DNA from: G965207335 sp965222825
GTDB lineage: Bacteria > Pseudomonadota > Gammaproteobacteria > PS1 > Pseudothioglobaceae
Direction: 5' to 3'
Assembly: GCA_965222825.1 (NCBI GenBank)
Contig: OZ244964.1
Coordinates: 124,001 to 188,000, forward strand
Length of the DNA stretch: 64,000 nt
Position 1 is the first letter of the stretch. Every line of letters starts with the position of its first letter. This document shows positions 49,474 to 59,033 of this stretch, piece by piece. The position numbers and the translations under genes were made by a program. The notes below the pieces were generated by a model. It did no database searches. It was not told where the DNA came from and saw only the letters and a list, made by a program, of their open reading frames with translations.

Positions 49474-50261
49474 ATTTTTAATCTTCCTTTAAGTTTTAGA
49501 ATTCTACTACCACCAGAATTATCGCCAATTAATAATAGCATATCTTTAATATCATTATTAGTATTTTTATTTGGACTAAATTGCATAGAAATATTATAAC
49601 TGCCATTTAACGCTAAATTAATAACTCCAGTTATATCCACCTTAGATTTTAAACTTTTAATTTTAATTAAAAATGTTTTTTTATCTTTTTTGTAGCCAAT
49701 ATTTGCCAAAATATTGCCTAGTTTTTGCTCAAATAAAGTAAAATTATTGACATTAATTAATAAATTAGCATCTTGGATTTGTTTATTGTTAATAATTATA
49801 TTTTTACTAGTTATTTTTAAATTACCGCTAGCAATATCTGGCGGTTGTTGTAATAATTTAAGAATATCAGTAATACTAACATTAGTATTTAGTCCAGTTA
49901 AATAAATAACATTATCCCTGGTCGCCTTAATATTAAATGTAATAATTTTATTAGCTATTTTTAGTTTTAATTTAGCACTGATACTAAGAGGAAAAATCCC
50001 TATATCAGTCAAACTCCAATTTAGTTTGCTAATATATAAATTATTAAATTTTATTTTTGGGTTTATTTGTTTTAATAATGGTTTTCTTAGGCTAATGCCT
50101 AAGATAGCACCGTCTATAATTTTGCCTTGCAAAGAATTTATTTGTATTAGATTTTGGTATTTAATTAACTGTGGTTTTAATAATATAGTAGGAGCACTAA
50201 ATATTACTATTACTATTAGTGCGATAATAAAAACTAATAAATAATATATTACTTTTTTCAT
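49470..50261 (-). CDS. gspN: type II secretion protein GspN
   Basis: 263-residue inner-membrane-anchored accessory protein of the type II system. It has one N-terminal membrane segment (VIYYLLVFIIALIVIVIF) and a periplasmic beta-rich region with LQGKIIDGAILGISLRKPLL and LSWSLTDIG-like LNWSLTDIGIFPLSI, the parts that identify GspN. The last part matches the glycine-rich LTGxINxxxxGxY and LKLKGRLKI. Not essential in every T2SS. Start overlaps gspM by 4 bases and stop overlaps gspG by 4. Confidence 0.85.
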   Translation of the reverse strand: MKKVIYYLLVFIIALIVIVIFSAPTILLKPQLIKYQNLIQINSLQGKIIDGAILGISLRKPLLKQINPKIKFNNLYISKLNWSLTDIGIFPLSISAKLKLKIANKIITFNIKATRDNVIYLTGLNTNVSITDILKLLQQPPDIASGNLKITSKNIIINNKQIQDANLLINVNNFTLFEQKLGNILANIGYKKDKKTFLIKIKSLKSKVDITGVINLALNGSYNISMQFSPNKNTNNDIKDMLLLIGDNSGGSRILKLKGRLKI

Positions 50262-50707
50262 AGTGCACTGTTTGTTAGTTTTATTGAGCCATTTACTAAG
50301 CCTGATAAGTCTTTGCTTATTTTTATGCTATCAACAAATATTTGATAATCACTAAGTGTAATTATAAAATTAGCCAATGATACATAATTAGCCTTATTAA
50401 CTTTTATATTAATAATATTATCCTTAATCTCAATTTTAGTAAAAGCATTTGTTAGTTTGTTAGAATTCTTAACAGAAGTAATAGTAGTTAAAATAGATGA
50501 CTTAGATATTTTATTTGTATTGCCAATAGTATTTGCCATTTTCTGCATTATTGCTAACTCTGCACTCTTTTTAGTTATTGTTTCACTAAGATTATTGGCA
50601 ATTAATGGCTCAAATACTAGATAATAAATAGCAAGTAATACTGCTATTATTAATAATAATGCTATTCTTGGTGTATCTTTACCTAAAAGTATTTTATTTA
50701 ATTTCAT
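50258..50707 (-). CDS. gspM: type II secretion protein GspM
   Basis: Inner-membrane assembly-platform protein, 149 residues. One transmembrane helix near residues 15-32 (IALLLIIAVLLAIYYLVF), then a short coiled-coil-prone segment (TITKKSAELAIMQKMANT) and a small ferredoxin-like periplasmic domain. GspM pairs with GspL. It lies exactly where expected between gspL and gspN, with 4-base overlaps at both ends. Sequence is divergent, so position is the main evidence. Confidence 0.8.
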   Translation of the reverse strand: MKLNKILLGKDTPRIALLLIIAVLLAIYYLVFEPLIANNLSETITKKSAELAIMQKMANTIGNTNKISKSSILTTITSVKNSNKLTNAFTKIEIKDNIINIKVNKANYVSLANFIITLSDYQIFVDSIKISKDLSGLVNGSIKLTNSAL

Positions 50708-51819
50708 AATTTTTTAAGTTTTAATTCAAAATCAATAGTGGTAGTATTTTTATAACTACTGGTTTTTTTGATTTTCATACTAAATTTATTGGCTAAATTT
50801 CTCTCAAACCTTTCCAGAGATAGCACATTATTACTAGATGATTTAAGGACTAATTTTTTATTGCTATAACTAAGGCTATCAATAGCTATATTATTGGTAT
50901 TAACGCTATTTAATGCTTGCAAAAGTCTAATGAAATTATTATTTTGCCTAGTATTTTGTATTTTTAACTTGCTGAGCATTCGTGCATATGGGTCGCTAGT
51001 ATTTTTAGCCTTGGGGAATGTTTTCTTATATAAATTAAGCTCTTGTTGATTGATATTATTTAGTTTTTTTTGTTGTTCTAAATTATTGATAAATAAATAA
51101 CTATAAGCACTAGCTAACAAGGTAATTGTTAGTGCTATTGAGAATATATATGGTTTGAGCGTATTTATGGTTAGTTTATTATTTTTATTATAAAAATCTA
51201 GGGTATTAATATTAGTTTTAATATTGCTATTATTGGCTAAAAATTCTAAAATATCAACTTGGTTATAATCTAACTTATTAAGGTAATTATTATCACCATA
51301 ATAATTTATTTTATCGCTAATATTATTGATAATATCTTCTGCTAATTGGTTATTTATAGCAAAAACTATATTGCTATACTTAATAATGCTGTATTGCTCA
51401 GTGTTAATAATATTATAACTATCATCGTTAGGGGCTACAGAGTCTAGTTCTGATAATATATAATCTGGTGTTATGTTAATCTCACTTAATAGTGTTAGGT
51501 ATTTATTGATAACATTTTTTGCTACTACAAAAACATCAATGCTTTTATTATTGATTTTTTTATAAGTAAAAATTAAATTATTGATATTTTCTGCCAAGTC
51601 TGTTTCTAATATATTAGGTATTATTTGTTTTAATTGTTTATTATTTTTAGTAATTAACTCAATATTGTATTTAGACATTAGAATAGCAGGTATAAAAACT
51701 ATAATATTTTTATAACTTTTTTTGCTGTTATATTCAGTAATTTTTTGATATGAGTTGATTTCTTTTTCTAAAAATTGAAGCTCATCGTATTGATTAAATC
51801 TTATATATAGCGTTGTCAT
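50704..51819 (-). CDS. gspL: type II secretion protein GspL
   Basis: 371 residues. Cytosolic actin-like N-terminal domain to about residue 215 (recruits GspE), a transmembrane helix near 225-245 (PYIFSIALTITLLASAYSYLF), a coiled segment, and a periplasmic ferredoxin-like domain from about 290 to the end (IAIDSLSYSNKKLVLKSSS, LERFERNLANKFSMKIK). The layout and size are GspL; primary sequence identity is expected to be low. 4-base overlaps with gspK and gspM. Confidence 0.82.
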   Translation of the reverse strand: MTTLYIRFNQYDELQFLEKEINSYQKITEYNSKKSYKNIIVFIPAILMSKYNIELITKNNKQLKQIIPNILETDLAENINNLIFTYKKINNKSIDVFVVAKNVINKYLTLLSEINITPDYILSELDSVAPNDDSYNIINTEQYSIIKYSNIVFAINNQLAEDIINNISDKINYYGDNNYLNKLDYNQVDILEFLANNSNIKTNINTLDFYNKNNKLTINTLKPYIFSIALTITLLASAYSYLFINNLEQQKKLNNINQQELNLYKKTFPKAKNTSDPYARMLSKLKIQNTRQNNNFIRLLQALNSVNTNNIAIDSLSYSNKKLVLKSSSNNVLSLERFERNLANKFSMKIKKTSSYKNTTTIDFELKLKKL

Positions 51820-52733
51820 CTTATAACTCTTCTATTAATAAGAGTATCTTTATTATCCCTAGTGATATAACTACTCATTTGCATACTATTATCAGGTCCA
51901 TCTATTACACTTTGTAATAAAAAATAACTACTACTAACTGTTATTAAGTCATTTTCTTTTATTTTTTTTCTTATATTTTCATCTACTAAGTTTATAAACT
52001 CTTCAATAGATGTAAATGGTGCTTTATTTCTTTGTAAAATTATATCCTTAATATTTAGTTCTGCATTTAAGGCTTTTAAAACCTCAACACTAGCAGTATT
52101 AACATTTATTTTATTAATACTATAAGGTCCTGCCCAAATATATGGTTTTAATTTAGTTATTATTATATTATCAAAGCCTTTAATAAGTCTTAGTTCACTA
52201 ATATCTGTAATAGTATTATTAGCTATTTTATATGGATTTTCTAACCTAGTATAATAATTATTTTCAGCACCATTACTAGAGTATTTGCTATTATCACTAT
52301 CAATATAGTCAATAATGCCATCAATTAGCTTTACTGGTATATCTAGTTGCTTAAATAAATTGTTTATTTGTGCTAAGAATTTTATGTCTTGGATTTTTTT
52401 AAGATTATTGATATTAATTTTTGCTTGTCTATCAATTATCTCGCCTGATAGCGTATAATTGCCTACCTTAGTATCATCTAACTCATTGGCCCATTTATCT
52501 TTTAAACTATCGTTACTATTTTTTTCTAAATCCTTAATTAGTAAATTTGTAGCCCAAGCCTCAACACTAAATGCAAATAATATCCTTTGTTGATAACCTA
52601 ACATATTGGTAGTTGAATGCACAAATCTTTGATTATTAGTAGTAATTTTAGTTGATACAATAGCAATAATAGCAACAATAATTAAAACAGATATTATCGC
52701 AATGCCTTGTGTATGTTTTATTTTATTTATCAT
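51816..52733 (-). CDS. gspK: type II secretion minor pseudopilin GspK
   Basis: Large minor pseudopilin that caps the pseudopilus tip with GspI and GspJ. 305 residues. Signal region QGIAIISVLIIVAIIAIVSTKI (core AIISVLIIVAIIA) lacks Glu5, as is normal for GspK. The body has LDYIDSD-like GIIDYIDSDNSKYSSNGAEN (Ca site; core YIDSD), SELRLIKGFD, and INVNTASVEVLKAL, a helix-hairpin-helix-like segment near residue 205. All are specific to GspK. It follows gspJ with a 3-base gap. Confidence 0.93.
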   Translation of the reverse strand: MINKIKHTQGIAIISVLIIVAIIAIVSTKITTNNQRFVHSTTNMLGYQQRILFAFSVEAWATNLLIKDLEKNSNDSLKDKWANELDDTKVGNYTLSGEIIDRQAKININNLKKIQDIKFLAQINNLFKQLDIPVKLIDGIIDYIDSDNSKYSSNGAENNYYTRLENPYKIANNTITDISELRLIKGFDNIIITKLKPYIWAGPYSINKINVNTASVEVLKALNAELNIKDIILQRNKAPFTSIEEFINLVDENIRKKIKENDLITVSSSYFLLQSVIDGPDNSMQMSSYITRDNKDTLINRRVIR

Positions 52734-52736
52734 ATT

Positions 52737-53312
52737 TTAAAAATTAGGCAATAACACTTTGTGTAAAATTTTGCCTATTTTTGCTACTTCTAACTCAAAA
52801 TTAATAGCAATAGCATTTTTTATTTGTTTAGCTACTTTGCCTTTTTTATCCTCTAAAGTAATTTTTAAACTTTCAACACCAGATAACCAAACACTATTAC
52901 TTAGTTTGTCTTTATCAATATCAATTATATGTTTAGAACTGCTACGAATGAGTTTGTCACTTATTAGTTGGTATGTGACAAATATTAAGTTAGAGCGTTT
53001 TTGATTAGTATAATTATGCCAACTACCACTTATAAATTCTACCTTAGTTTTATCTTCTGATATTGCAAATACTGATTTTGTATCCCCAAAAGAATTTTTA
53101 GTGTTAAATTTTGTTATTTGTGTTAAGTCTTGAGTTATTTTTAATAAGGCTCTTTGAGTAGATAATAATTGTTTTTGTGATTGACTAATATGACCATATT
53201 CATTGATAATAGACCTCAGCGATGCACTTGTTAGGGTAGCTATTATTGCAAATATTGTCATTGCAATTAATAACTCTATCAAAGTAAAACCCTTAACTTT
53301 TTTATTTAACAT
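52737..53312 (-). CDS. gspJ: type II secretion minor pseudopilin GspJ
   Basis: Minor pseudopilin of the tip complex, 191 residues. Prepilin signal KGFTLIELLIAMTIFAIIATL with Glu5 and the GspJ continuation LTSASLRSIINEYG (core SASLRSI), then QRALLKITQDLTQI, which is the characteristic QRA...R..D..Q region of GspJ. A globular beta domain follows. It overlaps gspI by 11 bases. Confidence 0.9.
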   Translation of the reverse strand: MLNKKVKGFTLIELLIAMTIFAIIATLTSASLRSIINEYGHISQSQKQLLSTQRALLKITQDLTQITKFNTKNSFGDTKSVFAISEDKTKVEFISGSWHNYTNQKRSNLIFVTYQLISDKLIRSSSKHIIDIDKDKLSNSVWLSGVESLKITLEDKKGKVAKQIKNAIAINFELEVAKIGKILHKVLLPNF

Positions 53313-53634
53313 AAATAAATCTACTAAGAGATGTTATTTTGCGTTTATTATTAGCACTTATAGTTATTTTTTTAATATTTTTAACACTAGTTTCTTGTTT
53401 TTTTATATTCATATTGTATTGACTTTTTAACTCTTTTTCTATATTAATTAGTTGATTCCAAATATCATTTTGGGCTAGGATTTTATCTTTAATTATTATT
53501 TGAGAGCGAATATTTTCCTGAGAAGCATACAAAAAAGTTCCCATACTAATTGCTACTATAGTTAGTGCTACTAAAATTTCTATTAAAGAAAAACCAGAAT
53601 TTTTATAGAGCTTCTTATTAGGTAGTTTTTGCAT
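53302..53634 (-). CDS. gspI: type II secretion minor pseudopilin GspI
   Basis: 110 residues with prepilin signal SGFSLIEILVALTIVAISM, the leader NKKLYKN and Glu5, then a short periplasmic domain with AQNDIWNQLINIEKEL, like the W-x-A-x-N region of GspI. It is shorter than many GspI proteins (about 120), mostly at the C-terminus. The location between gspE and gspJ fits the tip complex I-J-K. Confidence 0.85.
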   Translation of the reverse strand: MQKLPNKKLYKNSGFSLIEILVALTIVAISMGTFLYASQENIRSQIIIKDKILAQNDIWNQLINIEKELKSQYNMNIKKQETSVKNIKKITISANNKRKITSLSRFIYVK

Positions 53635-53637
53635 ATA

Positions 53638-55098
53638 TCAAGAATTTACTCTTATAGTCTCATTAATACTCGTTATACCTTTTAGAATAAGTCTAGTAGC
53701 ACTATTTTGTATAGTTTTATGTTTAGTGGCACTATATGCACTCATTTTTGCCTCAGATTCTTTATTGTGAATCATTTCTTTTAAGGTTTTATCTATTACT
53801 ATAAATTCATAAATACCAGTCCTGCCAATATAACCACTATTACCACATTTACTACAACCTTTTTCTTGATAAATAGTTATATTTTTATCATATGGCACAT
53901 TAAAATAAGACTCCCATTCTTGTTGTTTAATATCTTGTGGATCTTTACAATGCTTACAAAGCACTCTCAATAATCTTTGTGCTAATACCCCTGACAAACT
54001 AGATGCTAATAAAAATTCCTCTACCCCCATATCTCTTAATCTACTTATTGCTCCAACTGCGGTATTAGTGTGTAAGGTAGAAAATACTAAATGCCCAGTA
54101 AGACTAGATTGGATGGCAATTTCTGCGGTTTCTTTATCTCTAATTTCACCAATCATAATAATATCAGGGTCTTGTCTTAAAATAGATCTTAGGCTTTTTG
54201 AGAATGTCATATTTAGTTTGTTATTAACCATTGTTTGATTAATGCCATCTATGTTATATTCTATTGGATCTTCAACAGTCATAATATTCTTTTCAAAATT
54301 ATTTAGCTTATTAAGAGCAGCATAAAGAGTTGTAGTTTTACCAGAGCCAGTTGGTCCTGTTACTAATAGCACGCCTTGACTTTTATGAATTTCTTTATTA
54401 AATTGCCCTAGAATATTATCAGGCATGCCCAGATTAACTAAATTTAGCTTTGATAATTGTTTTTCTAGTAGTCTTAAAACTACTTTTTCTGATTTTGATG
54501 ATGGTATAGATGAGACTCTAATATCAATATTTTTATTACCCATTTTAGTTGATATTCTGCCATCTTGTGGTAGTTGTTTTTCAGCAATATCCATTTTTGC
54601 CATTACTTTAATTCTAGCTATTATCCTACTAGATAAAGCATCATCAGGTTGTAATATTTCTCTCAAAACACCGTCTATTCTAAATCTAATACGCATTCTT
54701 TTTTCATATACTTCAATATGAATATCAGACGCTGTTTGTCTTACTGCTTGAGCTATTATTAAATTTATCAGCCTAGTAATAGGTGCATCATCGCCGCTAG
54801 ATAATAAATCTTGGGTATTATTTAATGATTCTGCTATTGTTTCTAAACTTTCTTCTTCGTCAATGTCATCTAGGGCGATTTGAGCAACATCTTTTGAATC
54901 TTCATAAATAGAACTGATTTGTTCATCAAATTCTTGCTGGCTAATTTGCTTAGTTGTGTAGTTTTTTACTACTACTCTTTGCACCTCAGATAAAACCTTA
55001 TGCTCTACTTGCTCAACATATTGCAATGTCAAACCATTAGGTATATTAACTAGCACAACTTTAAATTTTTGGCAAAAACTAAGAGGTATCTTAAGCAT
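53638..55098 (-). CDS. gspE: type II secretion ATPase GspE
   Basis: Cytosolic hexameric ATPase that powers the pseudopilus, 486 residues. N1E/N2E domains run to about residue 130; N2E ends in LINLIIAQAVRQTASDIHIEVYEKRM (core ASDIHIE). The RIRIDGVLRE-type FRIDGVL segment follows. Walker A is GPTGSGKTTTLYAAL near 253, the Asp box TVEDPIEY, Walker B ILRQDPDIIMIGEIRD and the His box TGHLVFSTLHTN. A zinc-binding cysteine cluster near 395-430 (CKHCKDP, GCSKCGNSGYIGR) is intact. The motor set is complete. Confidence 0.97.
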   Translation of the reverse strand: MLKIPLSFCQKFKVVLVNIPNGLTLQYVEQVEHKVLSEVQRVVVKNYTTKQISQQEFDEQISSIYEDSKDVAQIALDDIDEEESLETIAESLNNTQDLLSSGDDAPITRLINLIIAQAVRQTASDIHIEVYEKRMRIRFRIDGVLREILQPDDALSSRIIARIKVMAKMDIAEKQLPQDGRISTKMGNKNIDIRVSSIPSSKSEKVVLRLLEKQLSKLNLVNLGMPDNILGQFNKEIHKSQGVLLVTGPTGSGKTTTLYAALNKLNNFEKNIMTVEDPIEYNIDGINQTMVNNKLNMTFSKSLRSILRQDPDIIMIGEIRDKETAEIAIQSSLTGHLVFSTLHTNTAVGAISRLRDMGVEEFLLASSLSGVLAQRLLRVLCKHCKDPQDIKQQEWESYFNVPYDKNITIYQEKGCSKCGNSGYIGRTGIYEFIVIDKTLKEMIHNKESEAKMSAYSATKHKTIQNSATRLILKGITSINETIRVNS

Positions 55099-55113
55099 AG
55101 TTATTTAGGCAGG

Positions 55114-57033
55114 CTATTTATCTTCTGTAATTATCTTTTCATATTCTTTGTTAATTTTTTCAACTTCTTGTGCTAATACCTTTTTTATATTTGATAAATC
55201 TAATGAAGTATCACCTGATATTAATGACAATGGACCTCTATTTTGAGTCTTTTTATATATTTGTGAATATTTTTTATTAGACAGTAAAGAACTACTCTTT
55301 TTATTACGAATAATATCTGCTTTGACAAAAATCATCAGTGTTCTTTTATCTACTTGATTTCTTCTACTTTTAAATAGATTGCCAATTAATGGTAAACTTG
55401 ACAATACAGGAATATTTTCCTCTCCTTCTTCGGTTTGTTTGGTTGTTAGACCACCTAGTATTAAAATTTCATTATCATCAATAATAACAGAAGTAGAAAT
55501 ACTTCTTTTTGAGGTAATAATATCAGATGCCCCTGTTGCTAATCTAGCAGCTGTTTGTAAGCTTGATACCTCTTGTTCAATTTTTAATTGAATAGTATTA
55601 CCAGCATTTACCTGAGGAGTAATATCTAGTTTTAAACCAACTTCTTTGCGTTGAATAGTAGTAAATGGATTACCGCTATTTTGGGTTGATTGTCCAGTTA
55701 TAAAAGGTATTTCTTGTCCTACTATTATTTTAGCATTTTCATTATCTAGTGCTACAACAGAAGGGGTTGACAGAATATTAACCTCTGAATTACTTCTTAG
55801 AGCTTTTAGTAATGCTCCCCAACCTTTATTATTATCAAGACTATCGCCAACTACAATACTACTGCCAGAGCCAATTGCTGCTGGATTTGGAGAGCCACCA
55901 TTACCAGCTATTAAATTAATTAGATTAGCAGAGCCGGTAAAATCTATTAAACCTATGGCATTATTAGTATTTAATAACCAACGAATGCCTATTTCTGCTG
56001 CGATATTATCAGCAATTTCTACAATAATTGCCTGCACCAATACTTGTGCTTTTCTAATGTCTAATTTGGCAATGGTTTTTTTTATCTCTTGCATTGCTGA
56101 TATTGGTGCTTGAACTATTATGCTATTAGTATTTTCATCTGCAGTAATAATAACCTCTTTATTTTTACTATTTTTATCAGAGGTTTTTACTACATCTTTT
56201 AAAGTAGTAGCTAATTCTTTGGCTTTAGCATAATTTAGATAAATTACCTGTGTCTTACCAGAATCTCTTCTAGACTTATCTAGTTTTTTAATGTTAGTCT
56301 CTGTTCTATCTCTGTCTTCTTTTGTGCCTCCTGATAACACTATTTGATTGCTATTTTTATCTTCTACTATTAATAAGCCATTAGTTTTAGCAATTGCTTT
56401 TTTTTCTATTTTAGTCATAATAGCTACTATATCAGTGGTATTAGAATTCTTTAATTGCACTAGTTGTATGTCATTACTTATCTTTTTTTCTAGGGCTTTA
56501 ATTATTTTAACTATTTTATTTAATGATGATTTTGGTGCTAGGACAATAAGTGAATTACTATTACCATGGGCTATAACTTGTCCAAAACTTGGTATCATAG
56601 GTCTCAATATACCAGCTATTTGCTCAGCTTTAATATTTTTTAAACTTATAATAGCGGTTGATATATCATCACCTTTTAGTTTATATTCGCTTATGTCCTT
56701 GACATCAGTCTCATTTTGTCTAATCTCACTAATTGGCACAATTTTAGTAATATTATCAGACTCAATTACTCCATAGCCATAAACTCTTAAAATTGATATA
56801 AATATACTATATGCCTCATCTTTAGTAACTGGTTTTTCTGCTATTAAGGTAATATTTTGTCGTCTTACTCTCGGGTCTAGCAAAAAATTTCTCTTAGTCT
56901 CTTTTGACATTAGTTCAACTATGCTTTTGATATCAGCATTTTCAAAGTTTAATAATATAGTATTTTGTGCAAATACCATAGCTGATATTAGGTATATAGT
57001 TAATACTTTGTTAAGGAATTTAATTATTTTCAT
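55114..57033 (-). CDS. gspD: type II secretion secretin GspD
   Basis: Outer-membrane secretin ring, 639 residues. Signal peptide (LTIYLISAMVFA), N0 domain beginning LLNFENADIKSIVELMSKET, then three N domains with NIKAEQIAGILRPMIP and LRRLIPQNTHL-like repeats. The secretin core has VLVQAIIVEI, a glycine-rich stretch near residue 395, LSTPSVVALDNENAKIIVGQEIPF and VGLKLDITPQVN. It ends IPVLSSLPLIGNLFKSR and LMIFVKADII, then a short coiled tail of about 65 residues. No pilotin gene is adjacent. Separated from gspC by 2 bases. Confidence 0.96.
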   Translation of the reverse strand: MKIIKFLNKVLTIYLISAMVFAQNTILLNFENADIKSIVELMSKETKRNFLLDPRVRRQNITLIAEKPVTKDEAYSIFISILRVYGYGVIESDNITKIVPISEIRQNETDVKDISEYKLKGDDISTAIISLKNIKAEQIAGILRPMIPSFGQVIAHGNSNSLIVLAPKSSLNKIVKIIKALEKKISNDIQLVQLKNSNTTDIVAIMTKIEKKAIAKTNGLLIVEDKNSNQIVLSGGTKEDRDRTETNIKKLDKSRRDSGKTQVIYLNYAKAKELATTLKDVVKTSDKNSKNKEVIITADENTNSIIVQAPISAMQEIKKTIAKLDIRKAQVLVQAIIVEIADNIAAEIGIRWLLNTNNAIGLIDFTGSANLINLIAGNGGSPNPAAIGSGSSIVVGDSLDNNKGWGALLKALRSNSEVNILSTPSVVALDNENAKIIVGQEIPFITGQSTQNSGNPFTTIQRKEVGLKLDITPQVNAGNTIQLKIEQEVSSLQTAARLATGASDIITSKRSISTSVIIDDNEILILGGLTTKQTEEGEENIPVLSSLPLIGNLFKSRRNQVDKRTLMIFVKADIIRNKKSSSLLSNKKYSQIYKKTQNRGPLSLISGDTSLDLSNIKKVLAQEVEKINKEYEKIITEDK

Positions 57034-57035
57034 AG

Positions 57036-57869
57036 TTATAATTTAAGTGTTAATGATAACGGGACTTCGCCACGATAAATATCAATTATTATGGTGTTAT
57101 TATTAAGCACACTTCCTAAAACTTTAGCTAAGTTTCTAAAACTTAGTTTTTTAGCATTAACTTTGTATGCAACATCCCCTGATTGTAGCCCCAGTTTTTT
57201 AAATAGTATTGCTTCTCTGCCCGGTCTTATTTTAAATCCTTGTAAAATATTATTTTTATAATAAGGGTTTATTCGCATAATTTGTGATAATGCCCGAGGA
57301 TTTTTCTTTAATTGATTGCGAATATTTTTTAATTGCCCCACATCTCTACTAGATAATTTTGGATTTAAAATATTACTGCTAATATTATCACTAACTATTG
57401 TTGTTAGTTTAGAGTTATTTGCTCTTAGGTATAAAGATTCTAATGTTCCTGACCTATCTATGGTTATATAATTCTTATAAATATCTTTTATTATAGCTAG
57501 CGAAGATATACTATCGTTTAATTTGTAAACCTTGTCCTTACCGCTGACATTAATTAACACATAACTATTTTTATAATTATTATCATCTAGCCAAATACCT
57601 TTTAATTTTAGGTTTAATTTTGTTTTTTGTGGCACTACTTGCTTTGATCTTTGAACAGTCTTTATACTCTTAGTAATTATTTCTCCAAATATAGGCTTGA
57701 TTTGAATTATTTTCTTGTGAGTTTTTTTATTAAAATTAGCTGTGCTACTCAGGTTATCATTGCTTATATTTTTACCTAGATATAACCATAATAATTGCAC
57801 TAAAAAATAGGATATAAAAATAATAATTATTGTATTTACAATAGTTATTATTATTTTATTATATGTCAT
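57036..57869 (-). CDS. gspC: type II secretion protein GspC
   Basis: Inner-membrane protein connecting the platform to the secretin, 277 residues. One N-terminal transmembrane helix (IVNTIIIIFISYFLVQLLWL), a periplasmic HR domain near 85-150 (LKGIWLDDNNYKNSYVLIN, DSISSLAIIKDIYKNYI; here given in parts) that binds GspD, and a C-terminal PDZ-like domain (GFKIRPGREAILFKKLGLQ, GDVAYKVN). Start overlaps the coaD stop by 4 bases, so the whole secretion operon may be read from upstream of coaD. Confidence 0.9.
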   Translation of the reverse strand: MTYNKIIITIVNTIIIIFISYFLVQLLWLYLGKNISNDNLSSTANFNKKTHKKIIQIKPIFGEIITKSIKTVQRSKQVVPQKTKLNLKLKGIWLDDNNYKNSYVLINVSGKDKVYKLNDSISSLAIIKDIYKNYITIDRSGTLESLYLRANNSKLTTIVSDNISSNILNPKLSSRDVGQLKNIRNQLKKNPRALSQIMRINPYYKNNILQGFKIRPGREAILFKKLGLQSGDVAYKVNAKKLSFRNLAKVLGSVLNNNTIIIDIYRGEVPLSLTLKL

Positions 57870-58348
57870 ATGTTTTTTAGAATATAGCTGTTAATATTAT
57901 TGGGAACAAATTTTTTTATATCGCCACTTAACATAACAATTTCTTTAATTAAACTTGATGATATATTACTGTATTCTTCTGCTGGTGTCATAAATAATGT
58001 TTCAATATTATTATCTAGGTTTCTATTCATACCCGATAATCTAAATTCGTATTCAAAATCAGATACCGCTCTTAGCCCTCTAATTATAATGCGTGCATTT
58101 TGACTTTTAGCAAATTTAATTAACAAATTATCAAAAGATTTTACAACAACATTATCAAATTTTGCTACTACCTCTTTTGTCAAACTCACTCTTTTTGATA
58201 TTGGAATAAAAGCATTTTTATTGCTATTATTTGCAATTGCTATAATAATCTTATCAAACAAAGAACTAGACCTGTTTATTATGTCTAGGTGTCCGTTAGT
58301 TAATGGGTCAAAAGAACCTGGGTAAATTGCTATAATATTTTTTTTCAT
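57866..58348 (-). CDS. coaD: phosphopantetheine adenylyltransferase
   Basis: Fourth step of coenzyme A synthesis, transfer of AMP from ATP to 4'-phosphopantetheine. 160 residues. IYPGSFDPLTNGHLDII with the HxGH-type nucleotide site (TNGHLD) at residue 19, then IAIANNSNKN, IIRGLRAVSDFEYEF and FMTPAEEYSNISSSLIKEI. These are the full set of CoaD motifs. The gene precedes gspC with a 4-base overlap, tying an essential metabolic gene to the secretion operon. Confidence 0.97.
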   Translation of the reverse strand: MKKNIIAIYPGSFDPLTNGHLDIINRSSSLFDKIIIAIANNSNKNAFIPISKRVSLTKEVVAKFDNVVVKSFDNLLIKFAKSQNARIIIRGLRAVSDFEYEFRLSGMNRNLDNNIETLFMTPAEEYSNISSSLIKEIVMLSGDIKKFVPNNINSYILKNI

Positions 58349-58449
58349 AATGAGACAACTGCATTAGACAAAAGCAGTACTCTTATAATTGTTGCGTATA
58401 AAATAAAAAAACAACAATATTTTGCTAATTAGATACTACACAAAGGGCT

Positions 58450-59013
58450 CTATTTTACCTTAATTAAGCCATAATAAACATTACCTGCTTTTTTTTGTTT
58501 TAATAATTCTAATTTTTTGGCAAGATTATTAAATACAAAATCATTGTTATCTTCTAAGTATATTTTACTGCCTTGAACTGCAATATTACCTGTTAATAGT
58601 TTATCAATAATGTCTTGGTTATTATAATTATTAAACGGAGGGTCTAAAAATATGTAATCAAATTTTTTATTGTTATTATTATTTATATAGTCGTTAAAAT
58701 CTTGTTTAATTATATCTATATTAGACTGATTATCAAAACTAAGCAGTTGTTTTTGTAATTGTCTATAAGCAATATTATTTATCTCTACTAGGGTAGCGGA
58801 TGATGCACCTCTTGATAGTGCCTCAAATGCCAAAGAGCCGCTACCAGCGAATAAATCTAGCACCGAGCTACCAATAATATCAAATTGTAGCCAATTAAAT
58901 AAAGTTTCTCGAATACGATTTGGAGTAGGTCTTAACCCTTTGACATCTACAAAATTAATTTTACTATTACGCCATTTACCACCTATTATTTGAATTGAGT
59001 TTAATTTTAGCAA
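58450..59013 (-). CDS. rsmD: 16S rRNA (guanine966-N2)-methyltransferase
   Basis: SAM-dependent rRNA methyltransferase acting on the assembled 30S. 187 residues. It starts IIGGKWRNSKINF, then GLRPTPNRIRETLFNWL near 26-42, motif I VLDLFAGSGSLAFEALSRGA and the catalytic DPPF in YIFLDPPFNNYN near 124. Pairing with coaD is widespread (rsmD-coaD); here a 101-base gap divides them. ftsY, which often follows, is not here. Confidence 0.95.
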   Translation of the reverse strand: MLKLNSIQIIGGKWRNSKINFVDVKGLRPTPNRIRETLFNWLQFDIIGSSVLDLFAGSGSLAFEALSRGASSATLVEINNIAYRQLQKQLLSFDNQSNIDIIKQDFNDYINNNNNKKFDYIFLDPPFNNYNNQDIIDKLLTGNIAVQGSKIYLEDNNDFVFNNLAKKLELLKQKKAGNVYYGLIKVK

Positions 59014-59033
59014 TGGTTTTTATTTAGATTTGA

